The position numbers were made by a program, and so were the translations under genes. A model generated the notes under the pieces. It did not search any database and had not been told where the DNA came from. It worked only from the letters and a program-made list of their open reading frames with translations. Of a stretch of DNA of 64,000 bases, positions 16,605-25,296 are shown one piece after another. The DNA is from Acidaminococcus timonensis (GTDB lineage: Bacteria > Bacillota > Negativicutes > Acidaminococcales > Acidaminococcaceae), in the NCBI RefSeq assembly GCF_900106585.1, contig NZ_FNWH01000006.1:1394502-1458501 (forward strand), in the 5' to 3' direction. Within the stretch, counting starts at the first letter, position 1. Each line of letters begins with the position of its first letter.

Positions 16605-16674
16605 CGTACGGTTCGACTTATCTCCGTAGGGTCTACCCGTCAGGGGAGACCGTTCCCAGGTCACCCAGAGGGCC
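16548..16674. repeat. REP-like paired palindrome, right of RAYT
   Basis: Two inverted arms of about 50 bp. The left starts GGCCCTCTGGGCGACCTGGG and the right ends CCCAGGTCACCCAGAGGGCC; both contain the GACCTGGG...CCCTACG core of the family. It overlaps the 3' end of the RAYT gene. Confidence 0.88.
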
Positions 16675-16710
16675 ATCCAGGTCCACCTTTCGGAACCGGA
16701 TCCCGTTGAT

Positions 16711-16750
16711 GACCTGGGTCCGGGCGTCCCTTATGGGCCGCCCCACGCAT
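16711..16750 (+). repeat. REP-like single arm upstream of sbcD
   Basis: A 40-bp arm, a direct repeat of 15918-15958. Together they bracket the RAYT block. Confidence 0.85.
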
Positions 16751-16761
16751 ACATGGTACCA

Positions 16762-16791
16762 TTGTCCCCTTCCCCCGGTCCATGGTATGAT
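16762..16791 (+). promoter_or_regulatory. Promoter of sbcDC
   Basis: TTGTCC (16762-16767), an 18-bp spacer and TATGAT (16786-16791), 39 bp before the sbcD start and directly after a REP arm. Confidence 0.55.
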
Positions 16792-16830
16792 GTACACAAT
16801 GAACCCATCTAAGGAAAGCGAGGCTTTGCT

Positions 16831-17973
16831 GTGCGATTTTTACATACTTCTGACTGGCATCTGGGACGGATCTTCCATGGTCTCCATCTTCTGGAGGACC
16901 AGCGGGCTGCCCTGGATCAGATCATCACCCTGGCCCGGGACTACAAAGTGGATGCCCTGCTGGTGGCCGGGGATATCTACGATCGGGCCGTCCCCCCCAC
17001 GGAAGCCGTGAACCTGCTGGACGAAACCCTGCGCCGGCTGGTGGTGGACCTGAAACTGCCGGTGATCCTCATTGCCGGCAACCACGACAACCCGGACCGG
17101 CTGAACTTCGGCCGCACCCTGTTTGCCACCCGGCAGCTGTACATTGTGGGTCCGGTGGCGGCGGACACCCCTCCCATTGTGCTGGAGGACGCAACCGGCC
17201 CTGTCTACTTCGCCCCCCTGCCCTACTGCGAACCCCTGACCGCCACGGAACTCAGCGGGAAAAAGAAGCCCACCCACGAAGCCGCCCTCCAGTGGCAGGT
17301 GGACCGGATGCTCCTGCAGATTCCGGAAGGGGCCCGCAAGGTGGCCCTGGCCCATGTGTTCCTGACCGGTGCCCGGACCACCCCGGACAGCGAACGGCCC
17401 CTGGCGGCCGGAGGAGCCACCACCGTCAGCATCCACTGCTTCAAAGATTTCAACTACACAGCCCTGGGCCATCTCCACGCCTGTCAGAACAACAGCCCCA
17501 TCGTGCGCTACAGCGGTTCCCTGCTGAAATACTCTTTTGCGGAAGCCAGCCAGAAAAAGGCCGTCCATATTGTGGATCTCTCCGGTGACGGCAGCGTTTC
17601 CGTGGAAACCATCCCCCTTACGGCGCCCCACGAACTGGCCGTGCTGAAGGGCTCCTTCCAGGACCTGCTGGAAAATCCCCGCACTGAACATATTTCCGAT
17701 TACCTGCAGATCGTCCTGACGGACCCCACCCCGGTACTGGATGCCAAACACCGGCTGGAGCAGGTCTATCCCCAAATCCTGCAGCTGGGCTATGAGCGGC
17801 TGCAGCCCCGGGAAACGGAGGAACAGGAAACCGCTCGGCGGAAGGGGCTTTCCACCGACGACCTGTTCCAGGCCTTTTTCCGGGAAGTACAGGGACGGGA
17901 CCTGACGGAAGCCGAAAAAGCCCTGTTCCATCAGGTGGTCAATGACAATGACGCAGAAGGGAGGAATGCCTGA
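16831..17973 (+). CDS. sbcD: Exonuclease subunit SbcD (Mre11 homologue)
   Basis: The nuclease subunit of SbcCD, which opens hairpins and processes double-strand breaks. It has 380 residues. Metallophosphoesterase motifs are clear: TSDWHLG (8-14), AGDIYDRA, AGNHDNPDR, then ALAHVFLTG and LGHLHACQ. It starts with GTG, 8 nt after GAGG, giving MRFLHTSDWH. Its TGA overlaps the sbcC ATG by 1 nt. It is a relevant neighbour for a palindrome-rich region, since SbcCD attacks DNA hairpins, but a link with the REP repeats is speculation. Confidence 0.95.
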   Translation: MRFLHTSDWHLGRIFHGLHLLEDQRAALDQIITLARDYKVDALLVAGDIYDRAVPPTEAVNLLDETLRRLVVDLKLPVILIAGNHDNPDRLNFGRTLFATRQLYIVGPVAADTPPIVLEDATGPVYFAPLPYCEPLTATELSGKKKPTHEAALQWQVDRMLLQIPEGARKVALAHVFLTGARTTPDSERPLAAGGATTVSIHCFKDFNYTALGHLHACQNNSPIVRYSGSLLKYSFAEASQKKAVHIVDLSGDGSVSVETIPLTAPHELAVLKGSFQDLLENPRTEHISDYLQIVLTDPTPVLDAKHRLEQVYPQILQLGYERLQPRETEEQETARRKGLSTDDLFQAFFREVQGRDLTEAEKALFHQVVNDNDAEGRNA

Positions 17974-20246
17974 TGCGGCCCCAGATCCTGACCATGACGG
18001 CTTTCGGTCCCTACGCCGGCGTGGAGACCATCGATTTCACCCAATTGGGAGACAAGCGGTTCTTCCTGATCACCGGTCCCACCGGCAGCGGCAAGACCAC
18101 CATCCTGGACGCCATCACCTTTGCCCTGTACGGCACCCCCAGCGGAGACCTGCGAGACAACCGGTCCCTGCGCAGCGATTACGCCACCCCGGACCAGAAA
18201 ACGGAAGTGAAATTCCGGTTCACCAACCAGGACCGGACTTTTGAAGTGACCCGGACCCCGGAGCAGGTGCTGAACAAACAGCGGGGAGAAGGCACCCGAA
18301 CCGTTCCCGCCGGAGCCTCCCTGGTGGAACTGCTGCCCGCTGGAGAACGGAAAGTACTGGGTACCACCAACAACACGGTGACCCGTGCGGTGGAAAGCCT
18401 GCTGGGATTCCAGGCCCGGCAGTTCCGCCAATTGATGGTGCTGCCCCAGGGTGAATTCCGCCGGTTCCTGGTGGCGGATTCCAAGGAACGAAAGGGCATC
18501 CTGGAGACCCTGTTCAAGACCGGGCAGTACAGTGCCCTGGAAGACGCCCTGGATGCCCGGGCCAAAGCCCTGAAAAAGCAGTATGAGGACTGCCGCAGCC
18601 GGTACGACCTGCTGCTGGAAAGCGCCCAGGTGGAAAAAACGGAGGAACTGGAGCAGCGGCTGGAAAAGGAGAAAGCCGAAAACAAAACCCTGGCCGCCCA
18701 GGCCCAAAAGGCCCAGCAGGCCGCCAGCACGGCCCTGACCGCCCTGCAGCAGGCCCGGCAGCTGGCCCAGCTGTTCCAGGACCGGAAATCCTGCCAGAAA
18801 CGCCAGGCCGCCATGGCCGCCCAGGAACCGGCCATGGTGGAATTGAAGAAAAAACTGGCTTGGCTGGAAGAGGCCCAGAAAATCCATTCCATCTACGACC
18901 GCACACGGAAAGCCAAAAACCAGCTGGATACCGCAGATGAAATCCTGAAAAAGGCCCGGGCCGAGGAAACCACTTCCCGGCAGACCCTGCAGCAGCTGCT
19001 GGCGGCCGCCACCCAGGATCACACCCAGGCCCTGCAGGAGCAGGTGGTCCGGGTCCGGGAACAGCTGGCCCGGATGACCGCCGTTTCCGGTGAAACGGTT
19101 CGCCTGGCCCAGGGACTGCAGCCGGGCCAGCCCTGTCCGGTGTGCGGCTCCCCGGATCATCCCCGGCCTGCCACCCAGACCCGGAAGGAACGGGAAGAAC
19201 TGGACCGGAAGACCCAGGCCATGGAAAAACAGATCCGGGAACTGAACCGGAAGCAGAAAGCCCTGGAAGAGGCCCAGAAAACCGCGGACCAGGCCGCCGG
19301 TTCCTGTCGTACCGCCGAAGAGAGCCGAGCCACTGCCCAGCAGGCTTTCGACGCAGATGTGGAAGCATATAAAGCGACCCTGGCTGCCTCTCCCTTCCCG
19401 GATCAGCGTTCCTTCCTGGCCGCCCACAAGGCCCTTTCCCAAAAGCCCCTGTGGCAGCAGCAGGTGCAGCAGTACCAGGATCAGCGCAGCAGCCTGGCCG
19501 GTGAACTCCAGTTGCTGGACCAGCAGATTGCCGGACGGACGCTGCCCGAACTGGAGCCCCTGGAAAAAAGAGCCGGGGAAACCCGCAATACGGCCCAGGC
19601 ACTGGTCACCCGGGCAGGAGCCCTGCAGGAAACCCTGCGCCGGGAAGAGGAAACCCTGAAAAAACTGGCCAGACTGGGCAAAGAACTGGAAAAGCTCCAG
19701 GAAGCCTACGGGCCCATCGGTCTTCTGGCGGATACAGCCAAAGGGAATAACAGCCGGAAGCTGACCTTTTCCTCCTTTGTCCTCCAGGCGGTGCTGGACG
19801 ATGTGCTCCAGACCGCCAACCTGCGGCTGGGCAAAATCAGCCAGGGGCGCTACAGCCTGTACCGCAGCCAGGACATTGTGGATGCCCGGAAGGAACAGGG
19901 ACTGGGACTGGAGATCATGGACGCCTTTACAGGACAGGCCCGTGCCGTGACCACCCTGTCCGGGGGCGAAATCTTCTTCACCTCCCTGTCCCTGGCCCTG
20001 GGGCTGTCCGATGTGCTGGAATCCTATGCCGGCGGGCTGCATCTGGATACCATCCTGGTGGATGAAGGGTTCGGATCCCTGGATCCGGAGACCCTGGACA
20101 GCGCCGTCAGCGCCCTGCTGGAACTGCAGCAGGGGGGCCGGCTGGTGGGCATCATCTCCCATGTGGCGGAACTGAAGGAACGGATCTCCGCCCAGCTGGA
20201 GATCATCCCCACCAACCAGGGAAGCACCACCCGGTTCCGGGTATGA
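17973..20246 (+). CDS. sbcC: Exonuclease subunit SbcC (Rad50 homologue)
   Basis: The SMC-like ATPase subunit of SbcCD, 757 residues. The Walker A GPTGSGKTT lies near residue 34, and the zinc hook CPVCGSPDHPRP near residue 388 is in the middle of two coiled-coil arms. The C-terminal ATPase lobe has LSGGEIFFTSLSLALGLSD (signature) and ILVDEGFGSLD (Walker B). It is shorter than E. coli SbcC (about 1050 residues) because the coiled-coil arms are shorter. It is coupled to sbcD and ends in a bidirectional terminator. Confidence 0.95.
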   Translation: MRPQILTMTAFGPYAGVETIDFTQLGDKRFFLITGPTGSGKTTILDAITFALYGTPSGDLRDNRSLRSDYATPDQKTEVKFRFTNQDRTFEVTRTPEQVLNKQRGEGTRTVPAGASLVELLPAGERKVLGTTNNTVTRAVESLLGFQARQFRQLMVLPQGEFRRFLVADSKERKGILETLFKTGQYSALEDALDARAKALKKQYEDCRSRYDLLLESAQVEKTEELEQRLEKEKAENKTLAAQAQKAQQAASTALTALQQARQLAQLFQDRKSCQKRQAAMAAQEPAMVELKKKLAWLEEAQKIHSIYDRTRKAKNQLDTADEILKKARAEETTSRQTLQQLLAAATQDHTQALQEQVVRVREQLARMTAVSGETVRLAQGLQPGQPCPVCGSPDHPRPATQTRKEREELDRKTQAMEKQIRELNRKQKALEEAQKTADQAAGSCRTAEESRATAQQAFDADVEAYKATLAASPFPDQRSFLAAHKALSQKPLWQQQVQQYQDQRSSLAGELQLLDQQIAGRTLPELEPLEKRAGETRNTAQALVTRAGALQETLRREEETLKKLARLGKELEKLQEAYGPIGLLADTAKGNNSRKLTFSSFVLQAVLDDVLQTANLRLGKISQGRYSLYRSQDIVDARKEQGLGLEIMDAFTGQARAVTTLSGGEIFFTSLSLALGLSDVLESYAGGLHLDTILVDEGFGSLDPETLDSAVSALLELQQGGRLVGIISHVAELKERISAQLEIIPTNQGSTTRFRV

Positions 20247-20282
20247 AAAAAGGAGGAGGACTCGATGTCCTCCTCCTTTTTC
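20246..20282. terminator. Bidirectional terminator between sbcC and queE
   Basis: A perfect 16-bp stem (20246-20261 with 20267-20282) and a 5-nt loop, with A/T ends on both strands. It overlaps the stop codons of both convergent genes. Confidence 0.88.
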
Positions 20283-20937
20283 ACACCCCTCGCTCGTTGG
20301 GGTCCCAAATCACCTTGTGCAGCTGCACCTGGGTACAGACCCGGGCCAGCTGATGCTCTCTTACGAACTCCACCAGTTCTTTCGGCTGGATGGCCCCATA
20401 GACCGGGGAGACGTAAATCTGTCCCCGGATGGGATACTCCTGCAGCACCTGTGCCATATCCAGCAGGTCCTCCCGGCTGCCCACCACGAACTTCACCACA
20501 TCGTCCTCCGTAAGCCGGGTCAGGTTCTCCATGCGCATCCGGCCCCGCATCCCTGAAGACGGAGACTTCACATCCATGGTGTAGAACAGGTTCCGGGGTC
20601 GGTCCTTCAGCAGAGGTACAGCCCCATTGGTCTCGATGTTGATTTCATACCCTTCGGCGCTCAGGTCCCGGCACAGCCCTTCCAGGGGCTGCAGCATGGG
20701 TTCTCCCCCGGTCAGGGTGATTCTTTTCCAGGGATACCGGTGGATCCGTTCCAGCAGCCGGGACCGGTCCAGGGTCTCCACTGCATCCTCCCGCTTCAGA
20801 GCGTACCCGGTATCGCAATAGCTGCAACGGAGGTTGCAGCCGGCGAACCGGACGAACACGGCCATATAACCGGTCCGCTTCCCTTCCCCTTCCACGGAAT
20901 CAAAGATTTCAACAATGGGAAATTCCTCACTCTTCAT
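20281..20937 (-). CDS. queE: 7-carboxy-7-deazaguanine synthase (radical SAM)
   Basis: Converts 6-carboxytetrahydropterin to 7-carboxy-7-deazaguanine, the radical-SAM step of preQ0 synthesis. It has 218 residues. The [4Fe-4S] motif CNLRCSYC (CX3CX2C) is followed by ITLTGGEPMLQ (SAM-binding GGE). The start MKSEEFPIVEIF at 20937 matches the usual QueE N-terminus and overlaps the queD end by 11 nt; an in-frame ATG at 20949 is the alternative. Last gene of the queF-queC-queD-queE operon. Confidence 0.94.
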   Translation of the reverse strand: MKSEEFPIVEIFDSVEGEGKRTGYMAVFVRFAGCNLRCSYCDTGYALKREDAVETLDRSRLLERIHRYPWKRITLTGGEPMLQPLEGLCRDLSAEGYEINIETNGAVPLLKDRPRNLFYTMDVKSPSSGMRGRMRMENLTRLTEDDVVKFVVGSREDLLDMAQVLQEYPIRGQIYVSPVYGAIQPKELVEFVREHQLARVCTQVQLHKVIWDPNERGV

Positions 20938-21253
20938 AGATGGCCACATTCCCTTCTGATTCCTGGACGGAAACCCGGGTGCAATAGGGTATCTGGTCGT
21001 GGAGCCATTTGGCAATGTTCTCCGCCGTGGGGTTTACCTTGATCACATCGTTGATGAAGGCATGATCCAGCTGCTGGACCACTTCCTTGATTTTGGTGAA
21101 ATCCACCACCATGCCGTTCTCATCCAGCTCCTGTCGCCTGCAGGTCACATCGATGATCCAGTTGTGCCCGTGCAGACGGGTGCATTTGCTTTTATAGGGC
21201 AGCTGCAGGCAGTGGGCCCCGCTGACTTCGATCCGTTTCGTTACTGTATACAT
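20927..21253 (-). CDS. queD: 6-carboxy-5,6,7,8-tetrahydropterin synthase
   Basis: Converts dihydroneopterin triphosphate to 6-carboxytetrahydropterin. It has 108 residues, a short QueD. Zinc ligands are visible as SGAHCLQLPY, with LHGHNW supplying two more His. The nucleophile Cys is probably in the KSKCTRLHGH segment; DHAFIND and ESEGNVAIYEE (substrate Glu) are also typical. Two nt separate it from queC. Confidence 0.94.
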   Translation of the reverse strand: MYTVTKRIEVSGAHCLQLPYKSKCTRLHGHNWIIDVTCRRQELDENGMVVDFTKIKEVVQQLDHAFINDVIKVNPTAENIAKWLHDQIPYCTRVSVQESEGNVAIYEE

Positions 21254-21255
21254 GG

Positions 21256-21954
21256 TCAGTCCTCCAGTGCCGGGTCTTTCACCCCGTTGGCAGCAAACGC
21301 CCGGGCCCGATCGATGCAGGTCCCGCAGGTGCCGCAGGGTTTGTCCCCGCCTTCATAGCAGCTCCAGGTCAGTTCATAGGGGGTATGGAGCTCCAGTCCC
21401 CGTTTCACCACCCCGGCCTTATTGCAGGCCGCAAAGGGTGCCACAATGTGACACTGGTTGTAGGTACCGATGGAGATGGCCTGCCCCATGGCCTGGATGA
21501 AGGCTTCACTGCAGTCCGCATAGGCATTCCCCGCCGCATCGTCTGCATGGGCCCCGATGAAGATGGATACATCATCGTTTTCGTAGATGCTCATGGCCAG
21601 GCTGGCAACGGCAGACAGCATCAGCCCGTTGCGGAAAGGCACGTAGGTGGATACCTTCCCTTCCCCGTTTTCCGCAATCTGCTGTTCATAACTTTCATGG
21701 ACGATTTCGTCCGTGGAATGGCTCAGCAGAGAGCAGTTGGAATACTGGAAAATCCTGGACAGGTCCAATTCATAATGGGGCAACCCATAGTAATCAGCCA
21801 CTTTCCGGGCACATTCCAGTTCCTTTCGATGCTTCTGGCCATAGAAAATGGATACGGTGGATACATTCTCTTTTCCGAATTCCTCGATGGCCACGGAGAC
21901 GCAGGTGGTGGAATCCACGCCGCCGCTGGACAGGACCAGGGCTTTCTTATTCAT
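21256..21954 (-). CDS. queC: 7-cyano-7-deazaguanine synthase
   Basis: ATP-dependent conversion of 7-carboxy-7-deazaguanine to preQ0. It has 232 residues. The PP-loop [13 protein letters not shown] is at the N-terminus and the C-terminal zinc-binding cysteines are in [16 protein letters not shown]. The start at 21954 (MNKKALVL) is 9 nt after GGAGG and overlaps the queF end by 8 nt. Confidence 0.95.
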   Translation of the reverse strand: MNKKALVLSSGGVDSTTCVSVAIEEFGKENVSTVSIFYGQKHRKELECARKVADYYGLPHYELDLSRIFQYSNCSLLSHSTDEIVHESYEQQIAENGEGKVSTYVPFRNGLMLSAVASLAMSIYENDDVSIFIGAHADDAAGNAYADCSEAFIQAMGQAISIGTYNQCHIVAPFAACNKAGVVKRGLELHTPYELTWSCYEGGDKPCGTCGTCIDRARAFAANGVKDPALED

Positions 21955-22411
21955 GGACGAACGCCTCCATTCTCCGCTGGGCCATGTCTTTGTAGTCCGG
22001 CTGGTAATACACGGCAAAGGGAAGGATGCTGATGCCGCCCCGGGGATTGAAATATCCGGCCACTTCCAGGTACTTGGGCTGGAGCAGTTCCACCAGGTCG
22101 TTTTTGATGATGTTCACGCAGTCTTCGTGGAAATCCCCGTTGTTCCGGAAAGAAAACAGGTACAGTTTCAGGGATTTGCTTTCCACCAGTTTGTGGTCCG
22201 GGATGTAGCTGATCACGATCCGGCCGAAATCCGGCTGGCCCGTCTTGGGACACAGGCTGGTAAATTCCGGACAGTTCAGTTTCACCATATAGTCCGCTTC
22301 TTCATGTTTGTTGGGGAAGCACTCCAGCACTTCCGGGGCATAGGTATTCCGGTATTCCGTATGGCCGCTGCCCAGTTCTGTGACACCGCGCAATTCTTCT
22401 TTGGTTCTCAT
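21947..22411 (-). CDS. queF: NADPH-dependent 7-cyano-7-deazaguanine reductase
   Basis: Reduces the preQ0 nitrile to preQ1, four electrons. It has 154 residues, the short unimodular YkvM-type QueF. The catalytic Cys is in [14 protein letters not shown], with the paired Asp at PDF, and the QueF motif [14 protein letters not shown] follows. First gene of the operon; its presence means the cell makes preQ1 for queuosine rather than only taking it up. Confidence 0.95.
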   Translation of the reverse strand: MRTKEELRGVTELGSGHTEYRNTYAPEVLECFPNKHEEADYMVKLNCPEFTSLCPKTGQPDFGRIVISYIPDHKLVESKSLKLYLFSFRNNGDFHEDCVNIIKNDLVELLQPKYLEVAGYFNPRGGISILPFAVYYQPDYKDMAQRRMEAFVHE

Positions 22412-22500
22412 TGATCAATCCTCCAAAAAGTACAGTTCTGGGGAAATCCGCAGCCGGAAAAAACAGTTCCGTGCGGACTCACAAATTTAAATTATACCGT
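22412..22500 (-). promoter_or_regulatory. queF leader with -10 element and hairpin
   Basis: TATAAT on the minus strand at 22496-22491 starts a leader of about 75 nt. It contains a hairpin pairing CCGCACGGAA with TTCCGGCTGCGG. I looked for a preQ1 riboswitch consensus here and could not recognise one; a divergent class is possible. Confidence 0.4.
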
Positions 22501-22528
22501 ATCTGGAAGAAGAAAGAAAGAGAAAAGC

Positions 22529-22566
22529 AAAAAAAAGGAGTTATCCACCAAATCGTGGATAACTCC
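22529..22566 (-). terminator. Terminator of the C_GCAxxG_C_C gene
   Basis: A perfect 12-bp stem (22555-22566 with 22537-22548) followed on the minus strand by eight T residues. It separates the upstream gene from the que operon. Confidence 0.88.
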
Positions 22567-22594
22567 CCTTTTTTCCACCGGATATGTTGACTAC

Positions 22595-22993
22595 TCAGCC
22601 CAGGTGTTTTTCCAGTCCCAGGACCGCCAGCCGTACGCAGTCGTCGCAGGAACAGAGCATCTTTCCGGTCTTCACGCCTTTCAGGTCCTTACACAGGGTG
22701 GCACCGGCCTTTTCCCTGAATTCCTGCAGGATCTCATTTATCACCAGTTTGGGTTCCCGGCCGCTTTTGTCCAGGAGTCCCAACACCACTGCCGCTCCCG
22801 TCAGTGCCCCGCAGGTGGCGTCCATGCCGCCCATGCCGCCTCCGAAGGCGGACCCCAGAGCCCGGAGCTCTTCGGTGGATTTTCCCAGTTCGTCCTGGTA
22901 AGCCAGGAGTACTGCCTGGGCACAGTTGGTATGCACACCGGTGGAATGTTTCAGTTCCACGGCCTTTTCCGCCCGTTTGGATGTTTCGTTCAT
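22595..22993 (-). CDS. C_GCAxxG_C_C family redox protein
   Basis: A 132-residue protein of the C_GCAxxG_C_C (PF09719) family. Cys residues are spaced as in the family: HTNCAQAVLLAYQDE, DATCGALTGAAVVLGLL (the GCAxxG-like core reads CGALTGA) and CSCDDCVRLA at the end. These proteins are thought to be redox-active or to bind metal; function is unproven. Start at 22993 (MNETSKRAEKAV), with GGGGAG 9 nt upstream. Confidence 0.82.
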   Translation of the reverse strand: MNETSKRAEKAVELKHSTGVHTNCAQAVLLAYQDELGKSTEELRALGSAFGGGMGGMDATCGALTGAAVVLGLLDKSGREPKLVINEILQEFREKAGATLCKDLKGVKTGKMLCSCDDCVRLAVLGLEKHLG

Positions 22994-23061
22994 CGGATCA
23001 TTCTCCCCTCCTGATAATACAACCCTTATTATACCGGCTGCCAGGGAAAGAAACAACCGGC

Positions 23062-23451
23062 CTACAGCCATGCTTCCTGCATTGTCTTTTGAAGCCGTTC
23101 AAAAAGTCCCAGATATTTTTCCCGGCAATCCTGGATGATCCGTAATGCAATCAGTTCGTTGTATGAATGGGTTACATCATTGCAATCTTTGAGAGCCTGC
23201 AGCCATACCGTTTCCTCACTGATCATTCCCGCCTGATACGCCAGCTTCAGGATTGACCGGGGTGACCCCATCCTTGCTTCACTGTAGCCACTCTGTTCCA
23301 GCAGTTCCTTCATGGCTTTCCATGCCTGTTCAAAGCAGATTTCGAACAAAGCCACCATTCCTGTCTGCGTAATCGTATCATAAGGAGGTTCGACATGCTG
23401 TATCTTTTTCAAGTTTTCCAGGGCACGGCAAAAATTGTCATATTTTTTCAT
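23062..23451 (-). CDS. HEPN-domain nucleotidyltransferase substrate-binding protein (HI0074 family)
   Basis: The HEPN partner of an MNT/HEPN toxin-antitoxin type pair, 129 residues. The fold is recognised from the WLQALKDCNDVTHSYNELIA segment, which aligns with the HI0074/PF08780 motif R-N-x-T-S-H-x-Y. His95 and Tyr97 are kept, but the RX4H arginine position is Cys90. In characterised HEPN RNases that Arg is needed for cleavage, so this copy may be inactive as an RNase. It overlaps the MNT gene by 14 nt. Confidence 0.85.
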   Translation of the reverse strand: MKKYDNFCRALENLKKIQHVEPPYDTITQTGMVALFEICFEQAWKAMKELLEQSGYSEARMGSPRSILKLAYQAGMISEETVWLQALKDCNDVTHSYNELIALRIIQDCREKYLGLFERLQKTMQEAWL

Positions 23452-23722
23452 ACAGGGTGATTCCCTCCCTTTTGATGGATTCCAAAAGTTCTGGTTGAAC
23501 CGATGCATCCAGGTCGACTACATCGAAAAACAACAGTGTGGGTACTTTTTCTTCCACATCCAGAGAAAAACGAAGGGTATCGCCCCCCTGGATGGCCAGA
23601 TCAATATCACTGCGCTCACGGCAGTCTCCTCTGGCACGAGAGCCAAACAGGATCACTTTCCCAATCCCATGTTCTTTTGCCAGATCAATGATCGATTGTT
23701 GAATTTCCGGATTCAGTTTCAT
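23438..23722 (-). CDS. MNT-type minimal nucleotidyltransferase (HI0073 family)
   Basis: A 94-residue minimal nucleotidyltransferase. The core GSRARG (27-32) and RSDIDLA (Asp39, Asp41) match the GSX10DXD motif. MntA-type antitoxins silence their HEPN partner by adding AMP to a Tyr in the RX4HXY motif; Tyr97 of the partner is still present. Start at 23722, after GGAAGGATTGT. The pair sits between unrelated metabolic genes, as is common for mobile TA modules. Confidence 0.85.
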   Translation of the reverse strand: MKLNPEIQQSIIDLAKEHGIGKVILFGSRARGDCRERSDIDLAIQGGDTLRFSLDVEEKVPTLLFFDVVDLDASVQPELLESIKREGITLYEKI

Positions 23723-23736
23723 ACAATCCTTCCTTT

Positions 23737-25272
23737 TTACAAAATCCCAGCCGGCAGATGGACCGTAACACCCGGTCCCAGAGGGATGTTGAGCCCCACC
23801 CAGATCATCATGAACAGGATCCAGGCAATCTGCAGGATCACCGCCAGGGGGATCAGGTTGGAAATAAACGTCCCCACCGTGCACTTGGGATCATACTTTT
23901 CCTGGGCCACACTGAGCATCATCCACAGATAGGGCATCATGGGCGTCACGCTGTTGCCCGGAGAATCCCCCAGCCGGTACAGCAGCTGGGCAAAAGCCGG
24001 ATGATATCCCAGCAACATGAACATGGGCACGAAGATGGGCGCGAAGATGGCCCACTTTGCAGACCCGGAGGACATGAAGATGTTCACAAAGGCGCACACC
24101 AGCACGAACACCACGCACAGGGGCATCCCCGTAAAGCCCAGCCCCTTCAAAAAGTCCGCCCCGCCAATGGCCAGCAGGGTCCCCATATGGCTCCAGTTGA
24201 ACAGCCCCTGGAACTGACCGCAGAAGAAACAGAACACCACATAGGATCCCATATGGGACATCTGCTTCACCATGGCCCCGTTGATGTCCTTCACCGTTTT
24301 GAATTTCTTCGTGGTCAGCCCATAGGCAATGCCGGCCAGGCTCATGAGGAAGAACAGGATGGGGATCAGTCCCTTGAGCAGCAGGGACCCCACCAGAGTA
24401 TGGCCGTCCCTGGACAGGATGCCTGTGAAAAAGCCCACAGCAATCAGGGCCACGTACACCAAGGTGACCAGACCGGCGTTGTGCAGCCCCCGTTTTTCGT
24501 CCATCGTCAGATCCTGTACGGCTTCCAGTTCTCTGGCTTCATAGGGAGCAAACCGGGGTTCCACGATTTTCTGAGAAGCATAGCCCAGCACCAGGGCCAC
24601 CAGAAAGGTGGAAGCCGCCATGAAGTACCAGTTGCAGGTCACATCCACGGCATAGGCCCCTTTGCCCAGAAAGCCGTCCAGGGCCTGGTTGGTCAGCCCC
24701 TGGAGCAGGGTATCGGTGCCGGCGATCATCAGGTTGGCGGTGAAGCCGGCGTTGGCTCCTGCATACCCCACGATCATGCCGGCCAGAGGATTCTTCCCCA
24801 CCCCGATGTAAACCAGGGCTGCCAGGGGCGGAATCACTACCGCCGCCGTATCGGAGGCAATGTTCCCCAGGGTCCCCACAAAAGCGATCAGATAGGGTAC
24901 GATGCCCGGAGGCACGTCCTTCATGCTGCGCCGCAAAAGACTGACCAGAAGGCCACTTTCCTCACAGAAGCCAATGGCCAGGGTCATGGTGATCACCAGT
25001 CCCAGAGGGGCGAACCCGGAGAAATTCTTCACCATATTCTTCAGCAGCCAGTCCACCCCGGCCGGAGAAAACAGATTCTGGGCCGTGACCACCTTACCGT
25101 TGGCCGGGTTCACCATGCTCAGTCCGGAGGCCGTCAGCAGGGCTCCGGCAATGGCTGTCAGCACAAACAGAAGGCAGAACAGGATGGCCGGAGGCGGCAG
25201 TTTATCGCAGACCTTCTCCACTCCGTTCAGGAACCGGTCCACCCAGTTCTGCTTTGGCTGTATTTCTTCCAT
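23737..25272 (-). CDS. AbgT family transporter
   Basis: A 511-residue membrane protein of the AbgT family (PF03806), which covers p-aminobenzoyl-glutamate importers and antimetabolite exporters such as MtrF. It has about 11-13 helices. Typical segments are GTLGNIASDTAAVVIPPLAA, YAGANAGFTANLMIAGTD, and a C-terminal SSGSAKWAIFAPIFVPMF with RLGDSPGNSVTPMMPY. Transport direction and substrate cannot be told from sequence. SD AGGAAGGG precedes the ATG. Confidence 0.9.
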   Translation of the reverse strand: MEEIQPKQNWVDRFLNGVEKVCDKLPPPAILFCLLFVLTAIAGALLTASGLSMVNPANGKVVTAQNLFSPAGVDWLLKNMVKNFSGFAPLGLVITMTLAIGFCEESGLLVSLLRRSMKDVPPGIVPYLIAFVGTLGNIASDTAAVVIPPLAALVYIGVGKNPLAGMIVGYAGANAGFTANLMIAGTDTLLQGLTNQALDGFLGKGAYAVDVTCNWYFMAASTFLVALVLGYASQKIVEPRFAPYEARELEAVQDLTMDEKRGLHNAGLVTLVYVALIAVGFFTGILSRDGHTLVGSLLLKGLIPILFFLMSLAGIAYGLTTKKFKTVKDINGAMVKQMSHMGSYVVFCFFCGQFQGLFNWSHMGTLLAIGGADFLKGLGFTGMPLCVVFVLVCAFVNIFMSSGSAKWAIFAPIFVPMFMLLGYHPAFAQLLYRLGDSPGNSVTPMMPYLWMMLSVAQEKYDPKCTVGTFISNLIPLAVILQIAWILFMMIWVGLNIPLGPGVTVHLPAGIL

Positions 25273-25296
25273 AAATCATCCCTTCCTTTCAGAGAT

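Noticed and set aside
17931-20162. A 743-codon open frame on the minus strand
   Set aside because: Antisense to sbcC; Gly/Gln/Phe-rich translation with no domain, an artefact of sbcC codon use.
22412-22500. PreQ1 riboswitch before queF
   Set aside because: A leader hairpin is present, but neither the class I core nor a class II layout could be matched by eye. A covariance search would decide.
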